A stretch of DNA of 9,062 bases from Betaproteobacteria bacterium (GTDB lineage: Bacteria; Pseudomonadota; Gammaproteobacteria; Burkholderiales; SG8-41). Both the position numbers and the translations under genes were made by a program. This document shows positions 7,621 through 9,062 of this stretch, piece by piece. The notes below the pieces were generated by a model. That model searched no databases and was not told where the DNA came from. It worked only from the letters and a program-made list of their open reading frames with translations. Numbering within the stretch: position 1 is the first letter of the stretch; the number at the start of each line of letters is the position of its first letter. The stretch covers positions 1 through 9,062 of the forward strand of contig JACOVL010000105.1 of the NCBI GenBank assembly GCA_016177355.1. The letters run 5' to 3'.

Positions 7621-8482
7621 ACACGGCGGCCGCGCCGCCCACGATTTCAGAAAGCTCCTTGGTGATGCCGGCCTGGCGGTTCTTGTTGTAGACCAGCGTC
7701 AGCTCGTCGATCAGGGTGCCGGCGTTGTCGGAGGCGGCCTTCATCGCCACCATGCGCGCCGATTGCTCGGACGCCATGTTCTCCGCCACCGCCTGGAAGA
7801 CCAGGGCTTCGATATATCTTGTAAGTACTTGATCTAAAACTGTTTTTGCCTCAGGCTCGTAGAGGTAGTCCCACGGCCCTTCGGGCGCGCCGAGCAATTC
7901 GCCGGAGAGCGGCAGCAGCTGCTCGATCACCGGCTCCTGCTTCATGGTGTTGATGAAGCGCGTGTAGCCGATCAGCAGGCGGTCGAAGCGGTCCCGGGTG
8001 TAGCCGTCGAGCATCACCTTGATGGTGCCGATCAATTTCTCCATCTGCGGGCGGTCGCCGATCTGGATCGCGTGCGAGACGATGTTCGCGCCCAGACGCT
8101 GCAGGAAGCCGAAGCCCTTGTTGCCGATCGCGCAGACGTCGATCTCCTCGCCCTCCGCCTGCCACGCCTTGTACTGGTTGAGCGCCATGCGCAGGAGGTT
8201 CGTGTTCAGCGCGCCGCACAGCCCCTTGTCGGTGGTGATCACGATCAGCCCCACGCGCTTCACGGTATCGCGCGAAACGAGGAAAGGATGCCGGTACTCG
8301 GGGTTGGCATGGCTGATGTGCGCCGCGACGTTGCGGATCTTCTCGCCGTAGGGGCGCGCGTGGCGCATGCGCTCCTGCGCGCGGCGCATCTTGGAGGCCG
8401 CGACCATCTCCATCGCCTTGGTGATCTTCCGGGTGTTCTGCACACTCCGGATCTTCACCCTGATTTCTTTAGTTCCCGGCAT
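7619..8482 (-). CDS. atpG: F1Fo ATP synthase gamma subunit
   Basis: Gamma is the rotating central shaft of F1, one copy per enzyme. The 287-residue product is normal for bacteria. The N-terminal helix begins KEIRVKIRSVQNTRKITKAM and continues MVAASKMRRAQERM. The middle Rossmann-like part includes TTDKGLCGALN (83-93) and DVCAIGNKGFGFL. The C-terminal helix has QAVAENMASEQSARMVAMKA and closes with the family signature ITKELSEIVGGAAA (273-286). The ATG at 8480-8482 matches the usual family start; purine-rich GGGAAAAGGGAT precedes it, with GGGA (8491-8494) at workable spacing. Upstream sits a 106-base spacer with two hairpins. Codons 212-224 are a run of AT-rich, rare codons unlike the rest of the gene, reported as a finding; the protein sequence there still looks normal. 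Confidence 0.97.
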   Translation of the reverse strand: MPGTKEIRVKIRSVQNTRKITKAMEMVAASKMRRAQERMRHARPYGEKIRNVAAHISHANPEYRHPFLVSRDTVKRVGLIVITTDKGLCGALNTNLLRMALNQYKAWQAEGEEIDVCAIGNKGFGFLQRLGANIVSHAIQIGDRPQMEKLIGTIKVMLDGYTRDRFDRLLIGYTRFINTMKQEPVIEQLLPLSGELLGAPEGPWDYLYEPEAKTVLDQVLTRYIEALVFQAVAENMASEQSARMVAMKAASDNAGTLIDELTLVYNKNRQAGITKELSEIVGGAAAV

Positions 8483-8516
8483 ATCCCTTTTCCCGGCGCG
8501 CGTTGAACGGCGCCAT
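8469..8516 (-). CDS. Possible 15-codon leader ORF overlapping the atpG start
   Basis: An ATG at 8514-8516 is preceded by AGGA (8525-8528, spacing 8) and opens a frame for MAPFNARREKGYAGN, with its stop inside the start of atpG. An in-frame ATG upstream at 8550-8552 would extend it to 27 residues but has no ribosome binding site. It could couple ribosome entry to atpG translation, but its start codon sits in the loop of a strong hairpin. It may be chance; no homologue is recognised. Confidence 0.2.
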   Translation of the reverse strand: MAPFNARREKGYAGN

Positions 8517-8536
8517 GCGTCCGTTCCTACGCGCGC
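8496..8536 (-). promoter_or_regulatory. Long bulged RNA hairpin just upstream of atpG
   Basis: On the minus strand GCGCGCGT (8529-8536) pairs with ACGCGCGC (8496-8503). GAACGG (8521-8526) pairs with CCGTTC (8505-8510). CGC (8517-8519) pairs with GCG (8511-8513) around an ATG loop. That is 17 base pairs with small bulges only. The structure ends 13 bases before the atpG ATG, leaving the purine-rich ribosome-binding region free. No U tract follows, so it is not an intrinsic terminator. A role in translation or mRNA stability is inferred. Confidence 0.55.
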
Positions 8537-8558
8537 AGCAGTTTCCGCGCATAGGGTT

Positions 8559-8576
8559 CGGGAGACGCGTCTCCCG
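8559..8576. repeat. Perfect 18-bp palindrome after atpA
   Basis: CGGGAGACGCGTCTCCCG is an exact inverted repeat 12 bases after the atpA stop. As RNA it could fold into a short hairpin or self-pair; as DNA it could be a protein site. No T run follows, so termination is unlikely. Confidence 0.6.
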
Positions 8577-8588
8577 GTCCCTAGGCGT

Positions 8589-9062
8589 CTAGAAACTGCC
8601 GTTCTTCTTCCAGTCCTTCAGCGCGTCGGCAAGCTTCTGCTCGTCGTCCTTCGACAGATCCTTGGCGTCCTCCATGCGCTTCACCAGGTCGCCGTACTTG
8701 CCCTTGATGTAATCGCGCATGGACTTGTCGGCGCCGAGCGCCTTCTTGACGTCGACGTCGTCGAAAAAGCCGTTGTTCACGGCGAACAGCGTCAGCGCCA
8801 TCTCCCATACCTGCAGCGGCTGGTACTGCGGCTGCTTCATGAGCTCGGTCACCATGCGGCCGCGCTCGAGCTGCTTGCGCGTCGCCTCATCCAGATCGGA
8901 GGCGAACTGCGCGAACGCCGCGAGCTCGCGGTACTGCGCGAGCGCGAGGCGCACGCCGCCGCCGGTGTCGCGCCGCTTCATGATCTTGGTCTGCGCCGCC
9001 CCGCCCACCCGCGATACCGAGATGCCGGCGTTGATCGCGGGCCGGATGCCGGCGTTGAAGAG
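8589..9062 (-). CDS. atpA: F1Fo ATP synthase alpha subunit, C-terminal part, cut by window edge
   Basis: Alpha alternates with beta in the F1 hexamer and holds the non-catalytic nucleotide sites. The last 157 residues are visible, of about 510 in the family. They begin LFNAGIRPAINAGISVSRVGGAAQTK, which contains the alpha/beta signature PAINAGISVS followed by the Arg of SRVGG, the arginine-finger counterpart of E. coli alpha Arg376. ALAQYRELAAFAQFASDLDEATRKQLERG follows, as in all proteobacterial AtpA. The helical C-terminal domain runs through PLQVWEMALTLFAVNNGF to WKKNGSF. It is the first atp gene in the window; the rest of the operon lies beyond the right edge. Confidence 0.97.
   Translation of the reverse strand, partial: LFNAGIRPAINAGISVSRVGGAAQTKIMKRRDTGGGVRLALAQYRELAAFAQFASDLDEATRKQLERGRMVTELMKQPQYQPLQVWEMALTLFAVNNGFFDDVDVKKALGADKSMRDYIKGKYGDLVKRMEDAKDLSKDDEQKLADALKDWKKNGSF

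Noticed and set aside
7811..7830. Similarity of the atpG AT-rich patch (ATATCTT) to the hipB upstream elements
   Set aside because: The shared core is only seven bases and lacks the flanking GTC; chance in AT-rich sequence is likely.

Overview
The window is GC-rich DNA from a proteobacterium, most likely a betaproteobacterium. This rests on the sequence style of AtpA/AtpD/AtpG/AtpC, the AAGQGKRM nucleotide-binding loop of GlmU, and the pairing of an atp operon with glmU-glmS. The genus cannot be named from the sequence alone. Every convincing gene lies on the minus strand, so transcription runs from right (9062) to left (1).

Right part (5684-9062): the 3' half of the F1Fo ATP synthase operon in the standard order atpA (3' part only) - atpG - atpD - atpC. 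It is closed by a clear intrinsic terminator with a UUCG-type loop. The atpA-atpG spacer is 106 bases and holds two strong hairpins directly before the gamma-subunit gene.

Middle part (3848-5683): an AT-rich intergenic island of about 190 bases, then an overlapping hipB-hipA toxin-antitoxin pair (XRE-type repressor/antitoxin and HipA-family Ser/Thr kinase). The island holds four copies of a GATATGAC-type element in alternating orientation at 33-34 base spacing, inside a diverged 67-68 bp tandem duplication. This is probably the operator array of hipBA and is the most interesting feature here.

Left part (1-3847): glpD (aerobic glycerol-3-phosphate dehydrogenase), glmU (bifunctional UDP-GlcNAc synthesis enzyme) and glmS (glucosamine-6-phosphate synthase, cut by the left edge). 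GlmS and GlmU catalyse the first and the last two steps of UDP-GlcNAc synthesis for peptidoglycan and lipid A. GlpD feeds electrons from glycerol-3-phosphate into the quinone pool.

In many proteobacteria atpC is followed closely by glmU and glmS. Here hipBA and glpD sit between them. No terminator is visible from hipB through glmS, so the toxin-antitoxin unit may be partly co-transcribed with metabolic and cell-wall genes. Two short AT-rich patches of rare codons, in glmS and atpG, stand out against otherwise GC-rich coding sequence.
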